Assembly (NCBI RefSeq): GCF_015207525.1
Contig: NZ_JADEWR010000025.1
Span: 81,193 to 117,008, forward strand
Reading direction: 5' to 3'
Length of the DNA stretch: 35,816 nucleotides
Origin: Nodosilinea sp. LEGE 06152
GTDB lineage: Bacteria; Cyanobacteriota; Cyanobacteriia; Phormidesmidales; Phormidesmidaceae
The position numbers and the translations under genes were made by a program. Of the stretch, positions 14,984 through 23,584 are shown one piece after another; position 1 is the first letter of the stretch, and each line of letters opens with the position of its first letter. A model generated the notes under the pieces. It ran no database searches and was not told the origin of the DNA. It saw nothing but the letters and a program-made list of their open reading frames with translations.

Positions 14984-15397
14984 CTACTGACCTTCGTCTA
15001 ATTTAAGGTTGGGGTTAGCATCACAGGCTAAATAAATAACCCGGAGCAGAGCCAGTTGCTCATCGGTGGTGCACCTCCTAGCATAGGTGTCTACTAAAGC
15101 GAGAAGAGCATCTGAATGAAGGTCATCATGATGTGGATCCGATTTAGCCGCGCGGATCATAGTCTCAGACTCTCGCATTATATCTAGCCAGTATACAAAA
15201 GCCTCAGGATCCAATTCATTTAGGATGCGTTGCAAGGATGAGGTGTTTATCTCCCTGCGATCGTTGCGAAACTCTGACAAAGTGGCTGGTGAGACGCGTG
15301 CCCGCACCGATAGTTCCTGCGCATTAACCTCGAATTTTTCGAGTGTCATGCGTAGAGCCTCTCGAATCCCAACTCGATGACCGTGCCTGGGGTTCAT
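14984..15397 (-). CDS. HTH (XRE-like) regulator, paralogue 2
   Basis: A 137-residue protein from the ATG at 15397; an alternative start lies at 15349. The helix-turn-helix is IREALRMTLEKFEVNAQELS then VRARVSPATLSEFRNDRREI, and the C-terminus ALLALVDTYARRCTTDEQLA is helical. The alignment with paralogue 1 (LRDVLRAVMEEY / AKSGVPESSISKF / REYAQMCSTAQF) covers the whole length and supports the longer start. An inverted repeat sits 27-44 bases upstream of the start and could be its own operator. It is divergent from the primase gene, which it might control. Confidence 0.72.
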   Translation of the reverse strand: MNPRHGHRVGIREALRMTLEKFEVNAQELSVRARVSPATLSEFRNDRREINTSSLQRILNELDPEAFVYWLDIMRESETMIRAAKSDPHHDDLHSDALLALVDTYARRCTTDEQLALLRVIYLACDANPNLKLDEGQ

Positions 15398-15423
15398 CAG
15401 TAAAATGCAGCAGAAATGGAATA

Positions 15424-15441
15424 TTCCGAAAATACACGGAA
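15424..15441. promoter_or_regulatory. Inverted repeat, candidate HTH operator
   Basis: TTCCG (15424-15428) and CGGAA (15437-15441) form a perfect dyad with an 8-base spacer. It lies just upstream of the minus-strand HTH gene and on the same side as the plus-strand primase gene. A further TTACCGAAAG half-site-like word occurs near 15461. Autoregulation is inferred. Confidence 0.35.
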
Positions 15442-15648
15442 ATTCAGCTATTCTGTTAAAAATTACCGAAAGTGCAAAGGTTGCTGGCGTCGTAGTGAGT
15501 CAAGGTTTGGGCTCAAGATTTAAACCTTCCCTACTGATATATGTTCTTGTAAAGGATCAAATCAGGGGTTTTCGTGTAAGATCTCAGTAGTCTTCAGACT
15601 TTCGATAAAGTTTCTTGAGGTTAAAAAAGTAGAACCCCTTTAAAAGAA

Positions 15649-15681
15649 TTAAGACCCCCGACCGCAAATCAGGAGTCTTAA
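15649..15681. terminator. Hairpin upstream of primase gene
   Basis: TTAAGAC (15649-15655) pairs with GTCTTAA (15675-15681). It sits about 170 bases before the primase start, in a stretch with no gene. It may be a terminator, attenuator or replication-related structure. A short arm with no T-run keeps confidence low. Confidence 0.3.
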
Positions 15682-15847
15682 CAAGTATCCTCGCCCCAGA
15701 CGTCTCCAAACAGAAAGGGAAGCGAAGGAATCTAAACTGATATCATGATAGCAGCTACCTTGGATTTGTAGCAACGCTTTCTGGATTTTTAGTTGAGCTT
15801 TCCTTCGCCACACAGGAAATCAGCTCATCTAAACATCCTAGAATCCA

Positions 15848-17446
15848 ATGGCGGACTCAGTCCTTCTGCCCCACTCCGAGGTGGGTCAGCATTTCATCAA
15901 TTTATTTGGCGACTATCTTTGGGAATCCCTAGAGAGCCCTAATGTTGTTCCAGCCCGGTGGCGCACCCTAAAGCATCAGCTACGCCCTCGAGTACTGTGG
16001 GAGCAATGGAACACTCCCACAGTGTTAGTGGGAGTTCGCTTTGGTCACACAACCCGCTATGGAATGCTCGACCTGGACGCAGGTGGGCGCTATTGCACAC
16101 CCTCTGCGATCGCAGAGATCCGAGGTGCCCTCGAAACCGTTGGTCTGAATCGAACGGTCTTGGTGCGCTCCAGTCATCGAGGTGGGTTGCACCTGTATAT
16201 CCCTCTGCCCGAGGACATCAAAACCTTTGATTTGGCCTGCGTTCTTACCCAATGCCTGAAGGCTCAGGGATTCTTCGTTGAGAAGGGACATCTAGAGGTA
16301 TTCCCTAACCCCAAAACCTTCGGGGTTAATCAATTTGTGGAATACAACGGCCACCGGCTGCCACTGCAACCCCAGTCGGGCAGCTGGCTCCTGACCGACG
16401 ACCTCGACCCCAATGGGGATTCGCTCTCGACCTTCTTTGAGCAATGGGAATGGGCGGCCCAGGGGCAGGACCTCGAGATGCTGTTGCTCTCAGCCCCTCA
16501 TGCCAGAGAGTCGCGCAAGCAGGAATCCAATCGGCGATCGCTATCTCCGCAGGCCCAAGAGTGGAAAGACGACCTCGACATCGAAATCCGGGAGGGTTGG
16601 ACAGGCTCCGGGCAGACGAATCGGCTACTGAAGTCGATCGCTACCCGGAGCCATGTATTTGAGGGGCTCTCCGGCACAGCCTTGGTTGATCGCATCGTTG
16701 AACTGGCGATCGCATCACCAGGATTTCAAGAGCATTGCCGACATCAAAACGAGATTCGCTCAAAGGCACAGCACTGGGCTAAGTCGGTCGAGGGCTACTA
16801 CTGGCCTATCGGTACCCGTCGAGGTCAGCGGATTCCAGGGGGTGAGAATACCCTGCGCCAGCTTGACGCCCGCGATCGCATCGCCCAGGCCGTGGCCGCA
16901 CTGAAAGATATCGAATTTCCTAGCATCAGAAGCCTTGCTGCCGCGATCGCCAACGCAGCTCGCAGCAGCTTACAAACTCTCTATCGGAATACCGACCTAT
17001 GGCATCCCGAAAAAGCATCTGTAACGGTTGCAGACCAAGGCATAGAGGCAGCAGCCGTTGCTCAAGAGAGCATGGGTAACGCGATCACTGAAGCTGAAAA
17101 CCCTTGCAATCAGACAGTGTTACAGACCACAGGGGGGGGTATGAAGTGTGGGGGATCTGAGGCTGGCTTGAAAAATTCTTTTCCTCCGGATGGGGGGGTG
17201 CGGGGGGGAGATTTTAGTTTTCCCCAGCCCCCAGCCCCTAAAAACAACCCTCTTCCTATCCCTTTTGACGAATGCTATGCCGCCATACAGTCAAGTGTGA
17301 GGCAACTTGGATGGTCCATGGAGCAGCTCAAGGGATTCTTGTCTGAAAAATTTGATGGTCGCTCGCGCATGGCCGAACTGTTCGATGAAGAACTATTTGT
17401 GCTGCTTTACTGGCTCAGGCTAGAGAGAGTCGATGCCCAGCACTAA
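15848..17446 (+). CDS. Archaeo-eukaryotic-type primase, probable replication protein
   Basis: A 532-residue protein. The N-terminal 200 residues carry the primase (AEP) signatures: YGMLDLDAGGRY with D75 and D77 (metal-binding hhDhD), then VLVRSSHRGGLHLYIPLP with S108-x-H110 (sxH), then GHLEVFPNPKT. The middle part is helical. A glycine/proline-rich linker (about residues 425-475) is encoded by long G-tracts, and a C-terminal helical domain (FDECYAAIQSSVRQLGWSME) ends the protein. AEP proteins of this size act as plasmid replication initiators or primases in mobile elements. No helicase domain or Walker A is visible. It could be the replication gene of an integrated plasmid or ICE. The fold is fairly certain, the role inferred. 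Confidence 0.75.
   Translation: MADSVLLPHSEVGQHFINLFGDYLWESLESPNVVPARWRTLKHQLRPRVLWEQWNTPTVLVGVRFGHTTRYGMLDLDAGGRYCTPSAIAEIRGALETVGLNRTVLVRSSHRGGLHLYIPLPEDIKTFDLACVLTQCLKAQGFFVEKGHLEVFPNPKTFGVNQFVEYNGHRLPLQPQSGSWLLTDDLDPNGDSLSTFFEQWEWAAQGQDLEMLLLSAPHARESRKQESNRRSLSPQAQEWKDDLDIEIREGWTGSGQTNRLLKSIATRSHVFEGLSGTALVDRIVELAIASPGFQEHCRHQNEIRSKAQHWAKSVEGYYWPIGTRRGQRIPGGENTLRQLDARDRIAQAVAALKDIEFPSIRSLAAAIANAARSSLQTLYRNTDLWHPEKASVTVADQGIEAAAVAQESMGNAITEAENPCNQTVLQTTGGGMKCGGSEAGLKNSFPPDGGVRGGDFSFPQPPAPKNNPLPIPFDECYAAIQSSVRQLGWSMEQLKGFLSEKFDGRSRMAELFDEELFVLLYWLRLERVDAQH
17132..17208 (+). repeat. Cluster of long G-tracts inside the primase gene
   Basis: Runs of 8, 5, 7 and 7 G occur at 17132-17139, 17150-17154, 17192-17198 and 17202-17208. 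Four runs of five or more G within 77 bases could form a G-quadruplex and are prone to length changes. The frame is open through all runs in this copy. Confidence 0.8.
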
Positions 17447-17455
17447 GAATACGAC

Positions 17456-17830
17456 CTACACCGAGTCATCTACCCATCCGCAATTCTCACAGTCGTAATG
17501 GATTTGGCCAGCAATCGCTTTAATGCCCCTCTCGCACTGTGGGCACCGACCTGTAAATAATGGGTGACTGTCCAGCAGCTCCAGCCGCTGCTCCAGCGAT
17601 CGTCGTTGCAACGGCTCTAGAATTAGTTCATCACCGTAATAACTAGCCCCCTGTGGCTGCCACCTGTCACCGCACCAGTCCGAGAGATCGTCGGGTACAA
17701 CAACCTCAATTGAGGCTGCTCTGAAGTCTACACAATAGTTGCCCTCGACCCCAGTAGGATGAATACCACAGACCATATAAGAGCTATGGGCGTGGAAGTT
17801 GCAGTATTGGCAGCACTCAAGCTTGACCAT
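17456..17830 (-). CDS. Cysteine-rich zinc-ribbon protein
   Basis: A 124-residue protein. The N-terminus has CCQYCNFHAHSSYMVCGIHP and the C-terminus has CPQCERG then CENCGW, giving two likely zinc sites. The middle (LEPLQRRSLEQRLELLDSHP) is helical. Its start overlaps the stop of the upstream small membrane protein (ATGA), so the two are probably co-transcribed. Similar zinc-ribbon proteins are common in cyanobacterial genomes without known function. Confidence 0.7.
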   Translation of the reverse strand: MVKLECCQYCNFHAHSSYMVCGIHPTGVEGNYCVDFRAASIEVVVPDDLSDWCGDRWQPQGASYYGDELILEPLQRRSLEQRLELLDSHPLFTGRCPQCERGIKAIAGQIHYDCENCGWVDDSV

Positions 17831-18048
17831 CAGTAACCGCAGTTCTCAGCCCCAAAGGACTGGGTAATCGTACCATTCGGCTCCATCGTGGCACACCAGA
17901 CACCTCCGGCCCGCCAGAGCTGGTAGCGGTGGCTACCCTCGACCACTAGGAAGGTGCCCACTACGATTAGGACAGCACCAGCAGCGATAGCCCCCAGCAC
18001 CCGTAGAGGCCGAACGGTAGTTGGTGTAATTGATTGAGCATCTTTCAT
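17830..18048 (-). CDS. Small single-pass membrane protein
   Basis: A 72-residue protein with one hydrophobic segment (VLGAIAAGAVLIVVGTFLVV, about residues 17-36) and a short outside domain containing two cysteines (VWCATMEPNGTITQSFGAEN then CGY). It is translationally coupled to the zinc-ribbon gene. The family is unknown. Confidence 0.6.
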   Translation of the reverse strand: MKDAQSITPTTVRPLRVLGAIAAGAVLIVVGTFLVVEGSHRYQLWRAGGVWCATMEPNGTITQSFGAENCGY

Positions 18049-18115
18049 TCTGCACCCCAGACAGTTCCTTATAGGATGCCCGGAAACAACAAATTCCCCA
18101 TTATCTATACCTAAG

Positions 18116-18463
18116 ATGGGAGATAGGATACGGGAATTGAGAAGTCACGCCATCGGGCAATTGCCACTACTGCATCTTCAACTCAGTAATCTCCCCAGGG
18201 ATTGCAAATTCTCCAGGCGCTTTCTACAGGAATCAGCACTTTGGATAGGTCGCCAGTGCTACGCCCTTGATTGGAGCAATCGCTTGGAGGGGTGCGATCA
18301 GCTTAGGGCTAAAAATGGGCACCGGCTAGTTGCGCGCGCAGGCAACTACTCAACCCTCACTGTGGCTTATACAGACCAGTTCTTACCTGCACAGTATGAA
18401 GTGGATCCAAGTAGTTGGACAGGTGCGCATCCAGGTAAAAAAAGCCCAAATGGACTACGTTAA
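18116..18463 (+). CDS. Hypothetical protein
   Basis: A 115-residue ORF reading convincingly as protein in its first two thirds (IRELRSHAIGQLPLLHLQLS ... LQESALWIGRQCYALDWSNR). No family, signal or membrane segment is recognised. It is convergent with murJ and divergent from the zinc-ribbon pair. It may be a real accessory gene or a remnant. Confidence 0.4.
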   Translation: MGDRIRELRSHAIGQLPLLHLQLSNLPRDCKFSRRFLQESALWIGRQCYALDWSNRLEGCDQLRAKNGHRLVARAGNYSTLTVAYTDQFLPAQYEVDPSSWTGAHPGKKSPNGLR

Positions 18464-18494
18464 TCATCATTGACCCACCTACCCATCTACTCCC

Positions 18495-20099
18495 CTACCG
18501 CCTCACCCGCTCCCGAATCCGCGCCGCTAGCTGCTTCGTCTCAGGTATCGGCAGTAGGAAGGCTCCAATCACGAAGATCAGTAGCCCCACGCCGCCTGGA
18601 ATCAACAGTTGCAGCACCAGCACGCCAATGCCCTCGGTGCCAAACTGGGTTTCTAGCCACTGCAGAGTGCCCCAGGCAGCGGTACCCGCGATCGCACTCA
18701 GCAGGGTGAGTAGGGCGATCGCCCCGCCCCATTCCCGCAACGGCAGCCCCCGCAGCCGCCGATGCAAAATCATCGTCAGCGTCAGGGTTGACAACACATT
18801 CACCCCCACCGTGGCCAGCACCAGACCCGGTGCCCCCAGCCAGCGAACGAAGAAAAAATCCAGCACCCCATTCAGCACAATATTGATCAGGCTGATTCGA
18901 AAAGGCGTCTGCCCATCCCCCAGGGCATAAAACACCCGCACCAGCACGTCACGAGCCAAATAGACAAACATGCCAAGGCCATAGACCAGCAGCACCGAGG
19001 TAACCAGGTTCGATGCCTCCTGATCAAAAGCCCCGCGCTCGTAGACAACCCGCACAATGGGCTGGGCCAGCACTACAAACAGCGCCCCCAGCGGCAGCAT
19101 GGTCAGGGCCGTAAACAGTAAACCCTGGCGAATGCGGGTCTTGAGTTCGGGCCAGTTTTCAGGAGCCGCTAGGCGGGCAAACAGGGGGAAAAACGGCACC
19201 AAAATCACGTTCGAGATAATGCCCAACGGCGTCTGCACCAGTAGATTGGCGTAGCTCAGCGCCGCCGCCGTGCCGGGAATAAACGAGGCAAAGAATAAAT
19301 CTGTAAACAAGTTAATCTGCAGCATCCCCGATGATAGGGTGGCGGGCAACAGCACCCGAAACACCTCCTCCACCCCCGGAATAGACCAGTCAAACCGCAG
19401 CCGCAGCCGCCCCAGCCCCGACTTCCACAGGGCCGGAATTTGCGCCAACCACTGCAAAAAAGCCCCACTAAGCGTGCTGGCTGCCAGCACCGCCCCGCCC
19501 CGCATAAAAAAATCTGGACTGGCAATGTCATGCCCAATTGCCCCGTAGAACAGCCCCAGCCCCACCAGAACCGCCCCGCTAGAGAAAATTGGGCTAATCG
19601 ACGGCAACCAAAATTGGCTATCGGCATTCAATGCCCCAAAGCCAATGCCAATTAGCCCCGCCAGCATGGCCATCGGCGACATAATTCGCAATTGCAGTAC
19701 CGCAATATCGCGCGCCACCGGCTCTAACTGCGCCAGCCCTGGGGCAATGATGTCGATAATGGGCCCGGCCAGCACAAACAGCAGCACCGACACCCCCATC
19801 AGCATTAGCCCCACCAGGGTGTTGATCGCCTCAATTAACCTAGCTATATCTTTACGCTCCTGCCGCGCTACCACGCTGATGATCGCGCTGTGAAACGGCC
19901 CGTTGATACCCCCCAGTAAAATCAGCAAAAAGCCAGGAATAATGTAGGCAAAGCTGTAGGCATCGGCCACCGGCCCCACCGCAAAGGCTGCCCCGATCGC
20001 CTGCTGGCGAAATAGCCCAGCAAACTTGCTGATGATGGTAGCTACAGCCACAATGCCTGCAATATTGGAAAGCGATCGAGAAGGTTTCGCGTCTGACAC
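18495..20099 (-). CDS. murJ: MurJ, lipid II flippase
   Basis: A 534-residue polytopic membrane protein of the MOP superfamily. The start MSDAKPSRSLSNIAGIVAVA is followed by the family hallmark ISKFAGLFRQQAIGAAFAVG then PVADAYSFAYIIP. Further landmarks are INLFTDLFFASFIPGTAAAL and YANLLVQTPLGI in the middle and PFFPLFARLAA; about 14 membrane segments are predicted by eye. It moves lipid-linked peptidoglycan precursor across the inner membrane and is essential in many bacteria. The length is normal. It is the first clearly housekeeping gene in the window and marks the edge of the accessory region on its left. It appears monocistronic. Confidence 0.93.
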   Translation of the reverse strand: MSDAKPSRSLSNIAGIVAVATIISKFAGLFRQQAIGAAFAVGPVADAYSFAYIIPGFLLILLGGINGPFHSAIISVVARQERKDIARLIEAINTLVGLMLMGVSVLLFVLAGPIIDIIAPGLAQLEPVARDIAVLQLRIMSPMAMLAGLIGIGFGALNADSQFWLPSISPIFSSGAVLVGLGLFYGAIGHDIASPDFFMRGGAVLAASTLSGAFLQWLAQIPALWKSGLGRLRLRFDWSIPGVEEVFRVLLPATLSSGMLQINLFTDLFFASFIPGTAAALSYANLLVQTPLGIISNVILVPFFPLFARLAAPENWPELKTRIRQGLLFTALTMLPLGALFVVLAQPIVRVVYERGAFDQEASNLVTSVLLVYGLGMFVYLARDVLVRVFYALGDGQTPFRISLINIVLNGVLDFFFVRWLGAPGLVLATVGVNVLSTLTLTMILHRRLRGLPLREWGGAIALLTLLSAIAGTAAWGTLQWLETQFGTEGIGVLVLQLLIPGGVGLLIFVIGAFLLPIPETKQLAARIRERVRR

Positions 20100-20136
20100 A
20101 GGGCCTCGCAGGGGGTAAACAGCGGAGCCACGACGG

Positions 20137-20350
20137 GTGTACAGTGACTCTTTATTTGTCGTGTAGACGCATTAGTGTCGTCAAATAAGCAAAGCCAAAT
20201 TTGGCTTGCTTTTTCTGCCTTAAGCCAGCTTGACAGTGCCGATGGTTAGACGAGGAACGGCTGAGCAAACTCTCTACAATCCTGAAGTAGAGAAGGTTTC
20301 GTTCAACGATATGAATTTGTCTCTATGTCATTTAATCTGTCACTTTACAC
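20137..20350. mobile_element. MITE-like repeat, copy 1
   Basis: A 214-bp non-coding element with terminal inverted repeats GTGTACAGTGAC and GTCACTTTACAC. It contains internal dyads around GCCAAATTTGGC. A second copy, inverted and about 90% identical by eye, lies at 23305-23518. The pair brackets the antiporter and RCK genes. It is probably a non-autonomous transposon remnant of an unidentified IS family. Confidence 0.8.
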
Positions 20351-20422
20351 CAGCACAGGCAGCCATAGCTCCCTGATTCGGGAGTGTTGTAATAAGTATA
20401 GATACTCTGAGTACAGAGTTTA

Positions 20423-21133
20423 CTACTCGTTTAGTTCGGCTGAAAAGTCGAGCACTTCTGAAAAAGGTTGGATAAAGTCAATTAATGCGTGCAGGCTATC
20501 TGGCTTTGTGACAACCAAAATCTTAGAGTTTGCTTCTAGAACTGTCGTGCCATTTGGAACAACTAAATCCATATGAGTATGCGGCTGATAACCAATAATC
20601 AACGAACTTTTGGGGAATCGTTCATCTTGAGCAATTTCGGAAATACTGTGATTGACTACGCTACAGTTTTCAGCGATGGTCAGTTTAAGCACTTCTATTT
20701 GCCCTTGTTCAAAATGCATGATTGACTCTATTTGTGGATATTCAGCTGCATTAACCATCGTCGATACGGCTAAATCTACAGTGCTAATAATTCGATTGGC
20801 ACCCGCGTGGCGAAGGGGATGCTCAAAGTCGCGGTTTCGCAGGCGAGAGATAATATGAGGAACTCGGTAATGCCTAGCTAGGGAAACAATTGCGAGGTTA
20901 AGCGCGTCATGACGCAAGGCAGCACAGACAATATCTGCTTGGTGAATTCCAGCTTCAGTTAAAACTTCTGTGCTAACTGCACTACCTTCAAAGGTCATAA
21001 CCCCTAGATGTTCTCTAGCATAGTTGCAAGCAATTGGGTTAATATCGATCACGGCAACGGTATGGCCGAGTTTGACCAAACGTTGAGCTAAAGTCGAGCC
21101 AATTAGTCCAGCCCCGCCAATGATTATATACAT
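20423..21133 (-). CDS. TrkA-like RCK (KTN) regulatory protein
   Basis: Start taken at the ATG at 21133 (MYIIIGGAGLIGSTLAQRLV), with GAGAGC upstream; an ATG at 21172 gives 13 more residues. The N-terminal Rossmann domain has G-x-G-x-x-G (GGAGLIG) and VAVIDINP, an NAD(H)-binding RCK_N. The C-terminal 80 residues form an RCK_C-like domain (LVVPNGTTVLEANSKILVVT). Such proteins gate K+ channels or cation antiporters by sensing NAD(H) or nucleotides. It follows the antiporter gene by about 40 bases on the same strand and is probably its regulatory subunit. Confidence 0.87.
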   Translation of the reverse strand: MYIIIGGAGLIGSTLAQRLVKLGHTVAVIDINPIACNYAREHLGVMTFEGSAVSTEVLTEAGIHQADIVCAALRHDALNLAIVSLARHYRVPHIISRLRNRDFEHPLRHAGANRIISTVDLAVSTMVNAAEYPQIESIMHFEQGQIEVLKLTIAENCSVVNHSISEIAQDERFPKSSLIIGYQPHTHMDLVVPNGTTVLEANSKILVVTKPDSLHALIDFIQPFSEVLDFSAELNE

Positions 21134-21213
21134 GCTGCTCTCGCGCTTATAGGATATTACTTTCGACATCAATCTGCTTGACCTTAGTCAATAGTTTTGC
21201 ACAGCCTCTATCG

Positions 21214-22827
21214 CTAGTCGTCTTCCAAGGCTAGAAGCTTTTCATCTAAATTTTTAATGTATGATTTCACTAAATCATCTGGAACAATTCTTTTTCTAAG
21301 TGCCTCGTTCACTGCTCCTTTTTCTACCAAAAACAATTGTCGCCGAACAGCATCTAACCCTTTGTGATTGCGGCTTAGATCACCCGTCCGCCGTTGACTA
21401 AGCAGCGTACGAAGTTGCCTCTCAGACTCTGCAACGTGTGTCTGATATGAAGCCCAAAGTTCTTCATAAACAGCTTTGGTCAACACACCTGATTTCAATA
21501 AATTCCCCAGTTCCGACTGGGCTGCCTTAGAGGCGATCAATTGAATTTGTAGCTGCCCTGCTTTCTGTGTAAGATCGGAGCCATAGCTAATATTAAGCTT
21601 CTTAACCAGCCAAGGCAACGCCAATCCCTGGATCACCAAAGAAAATAGAACAGCACCAAATACTACTTCAATGATCACATCTCGACTGGTAAGAGTTAAA
21701 GGAATAGCAACGGCTAACGCCATTGAGAGTGATCCTTTAATATTTCCCAAAACTAATACGTGCTGCCAACGTAGAGGGATGGGGCGATCAAACCATCGCA
21801 GGCCCGCCAATAATAAATAGACCGAAATTATTCGCCCTAGTTGATAGGCCAAAATGACCAATAAAATAGATGGAAACATTTCCCACAGCGCTAGCGGATT
21901 AATTTCTATGCCGATGAGCAGAAAGATAAACGTATTAACACTAAAGCCAGCATATTCCCAGAAGCTCAGCAGTGTAATACGATCCGAAGCTGACGAGCTA
22001 CGAGGCAGACCGAGGTTGCCAAAAACAAGCCCTGCTATTACCACAGCAACTGCGCCTGATACTCCGATAAATTGGCCGATTTGGAACGTTCCTAGTGCCA
22101 AGGCAACGGTCAATAGTAAACTACTGAGGGGGTCATTTAAGCGAACAAATATTGGCAAACTTAAGTAACCTAAAATACCTCCAACTAGTGCCCCACCCAA
22201 AGCGACTAAAAGCACTTCCTTTAAGCCTTGTACAGGGGTAAGAGAGCCTGTCGCATAAATAACCAATAGTAAATTAAACGAGACTAAAGCGGCTGCATCA
22301 TTAAACAGCGTCTCTCCCTCGACGATAGTACTCAATCGAGAAGGTACGCGAATATCTTTAAATGTCGCAATTATTGATACAGTATCTGTATTTGCTAAAA
22401 TAATTCCAACTAGTAAGGCTGGAATCCAGTCTAACCCTAGCCCAAATCTTATTAAAGTCGCAATAATTGCCGAAGAAAAAATAGAACCTGGACCAGCCAG
22501 CAGCGCAATTGGTTTAAACGTACTGCGGAGACGACTAATATCTGTGTTAATTGCTGCCTCAAAAATTAAAATTGGCAGAAAAAGATTTAATACTAATGAT
22601 GGATCTAGCCCAACACGTCGAGAAAATACTTCTGTGATAGGAAGTCCTGCTAACACTAGTCCTGTCACATAAGAAATTCGCAATTTTTGGCTTATGAGAG
22701 CAACAATTGTTGCGATCAGGAGCAGAATAATTAAGATAATAACAAGCTCAGGAATGGTACCTGTGACTGGAGCTTCTGTAGCGGGATTAATATCTATCGA
22801 TGGTTGTTGTGCCATGATCCATTCCAT
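21214..22827 (-). CDS. CPA1-type Na+ or K+/H+ antiporter
   Basis: About 537 residues; ATGs at 22845, 22827 and 22815 are in frame, and AGGA upstream favours 22827. The CPA1 exchanger domain (about residues 20-415) has 12-13 membrane segments. Family motifs are ILIFEAAINTD, ILANTDTVSIIATFKDI, EGETLFNDAAALV (the ND ion-binding site of NhaP-type electroneutral exchangers) and GVSGAVAVVIAGLVFG. A charged cytoplasmic tail of about 120 residues follows. It exchanges Na+ or K+ for H+ at the membrane in pH and salt balance. Coupling with the RCK gene suggests K+ or nucleotide-dependent gating. The substrate is not decidable from sequence. Confidence 0.88.
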   Translation of the reverse strand: MEWIMAQQPSIDINPATEAPVTGTIPELVIILIILLLIATIVALISQKLRISYVTGLVLAGLPITEVFSRRVGLDPSLVLNLFLPILIFEAAINTDISRLRSTFKPIALLAGPGSIFSSAIIATLIRFGLGLDWIPALLVGIILANTDTVSIIATFKDIRVPSRLSTIVEGETLFNDAAALVSFNLLLVIYATGSLTPVQGLKEVLLVALGGALVGGILGYLSLPIFVRLNDPLSSLLLTVALALGTFQIGQFIGVSGAVAVVIAGLVFGNLGLPRSSSASDRITLLSFWEYAGFSVNTFIFLLIGIEINPLALWEMFPSILLVILAYQLGRIISVYLLLAGLRWFDRPIPLRWQHVLVLGNIKGSLSMALAVAIPLTLTSRDVIIEVVFGAVLFSLVIQGLALPWLVKKLNISYGSDLTQKAGQLQIQLIASKAAQSELGNLLKSGVLTKAVYEELWASYQTHVAESERQLRTLLSQRRTGDLSRNHKGLDAVRRQLFLVEKGAVNEALRKRIVPDDLVKSYIKNLDEKLLALEDD

Positions 22828-22927
22828 CTTAAATCCTGCTCTCATAAGGCGATCTTCTCAAATGCAAGAAATAGAAATAGGTAATATTTCTCAGATTCCA
22901 GAGCATTTTACCGTACTGGTGACATAA

Positions 22928-23304
22928 TTACAGCACTGGTTTTTTACGGGTGATAGCTAAATATAGAGAGTAGCTATCTTGTAGCCAATGCGATGTCCCT
23001 ATTTCCAGAGTGAGCGCACGGTAAAGAACGGTAGAGCACCCTGGATCTCCCTTAAAGGAGCAAAACGCTCTACAACGCTATCTATGTCGAGATTGCGGCA
23101 AACGATATAGCGAACGTGCCAATAGCCCGGTTGCGCACCCCTGTAAGAGTCGCTTCCGCTGTGCGTAGCGAGGGCTTGGACATATGTGCTACAGCCCACT
23201 CGCTTAGGCCGCCTCTCATGCCACGATATGAGTTGGGAGCGTCGCTAGGCGGCGTGCGTATCTCAATGGTCACTGTCTGCGCCCAAGGTTAGTGACTTAA
23301 CCGT
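22928..23304. other. Intergenic region, possible relic
   Basis: Two overlapping minus-strand frames have some protein-like words (GYWHVRYIVCRNLDIDSVVE in one, LSEWAVAHMSKPSLRTAEAT in the other), but no frame is open throughout and no family is recognised. Probably a decayed fragment between the antiporter promoter and MITE copy 2. Confidence 0.35.
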
Positions 23305-23518
23305 TTGTACAGTGCCAGATTAAGTGACATTGAGTCAAATTTGTGTTGTTGAACGAAACTTTCTCTACTTCAGGACTATAGAGAGTTTGCTCAGCTGTTC
23401 CTCGTCTAACCATCGGCACTGTCAAGCTGGCTAAAGGCAGAAAAAGCAAGCCAAATTTAGTTTGGCTTATTTGACGACACTAATGCATCTCTACGACAAA
23501 TAAAGATTCACTGTGCAG
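23305..23518. mobile_element. MITE-like repeat, copy 2 (inverted)
   Basis: Inverted copy of the element at 20137-20350. Shared blocks include CATTAGTGTCGTCAAATAAG, GCCAGCTTGACAGTGCCGAT and GGTTAGACGAGGAAC when read on the minus strand. The ends are TGTACAGTGCC and GATTCACTGTGCA. No coding capacity. Confidence 0.8.
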
Positions 23519-23584
23519 CATACTGCTATAAATTTGCCAGAGAGATAGTGTAGATATGTTATTCAAATGTATCCTACTTCGAGT

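Noticed and set aside
22999..23273. Two overlapping minus-strand ORFs between antiporter and MITE
   Set aside because: Neither has a family signal or a ribosome site; kept only as a possible relic.
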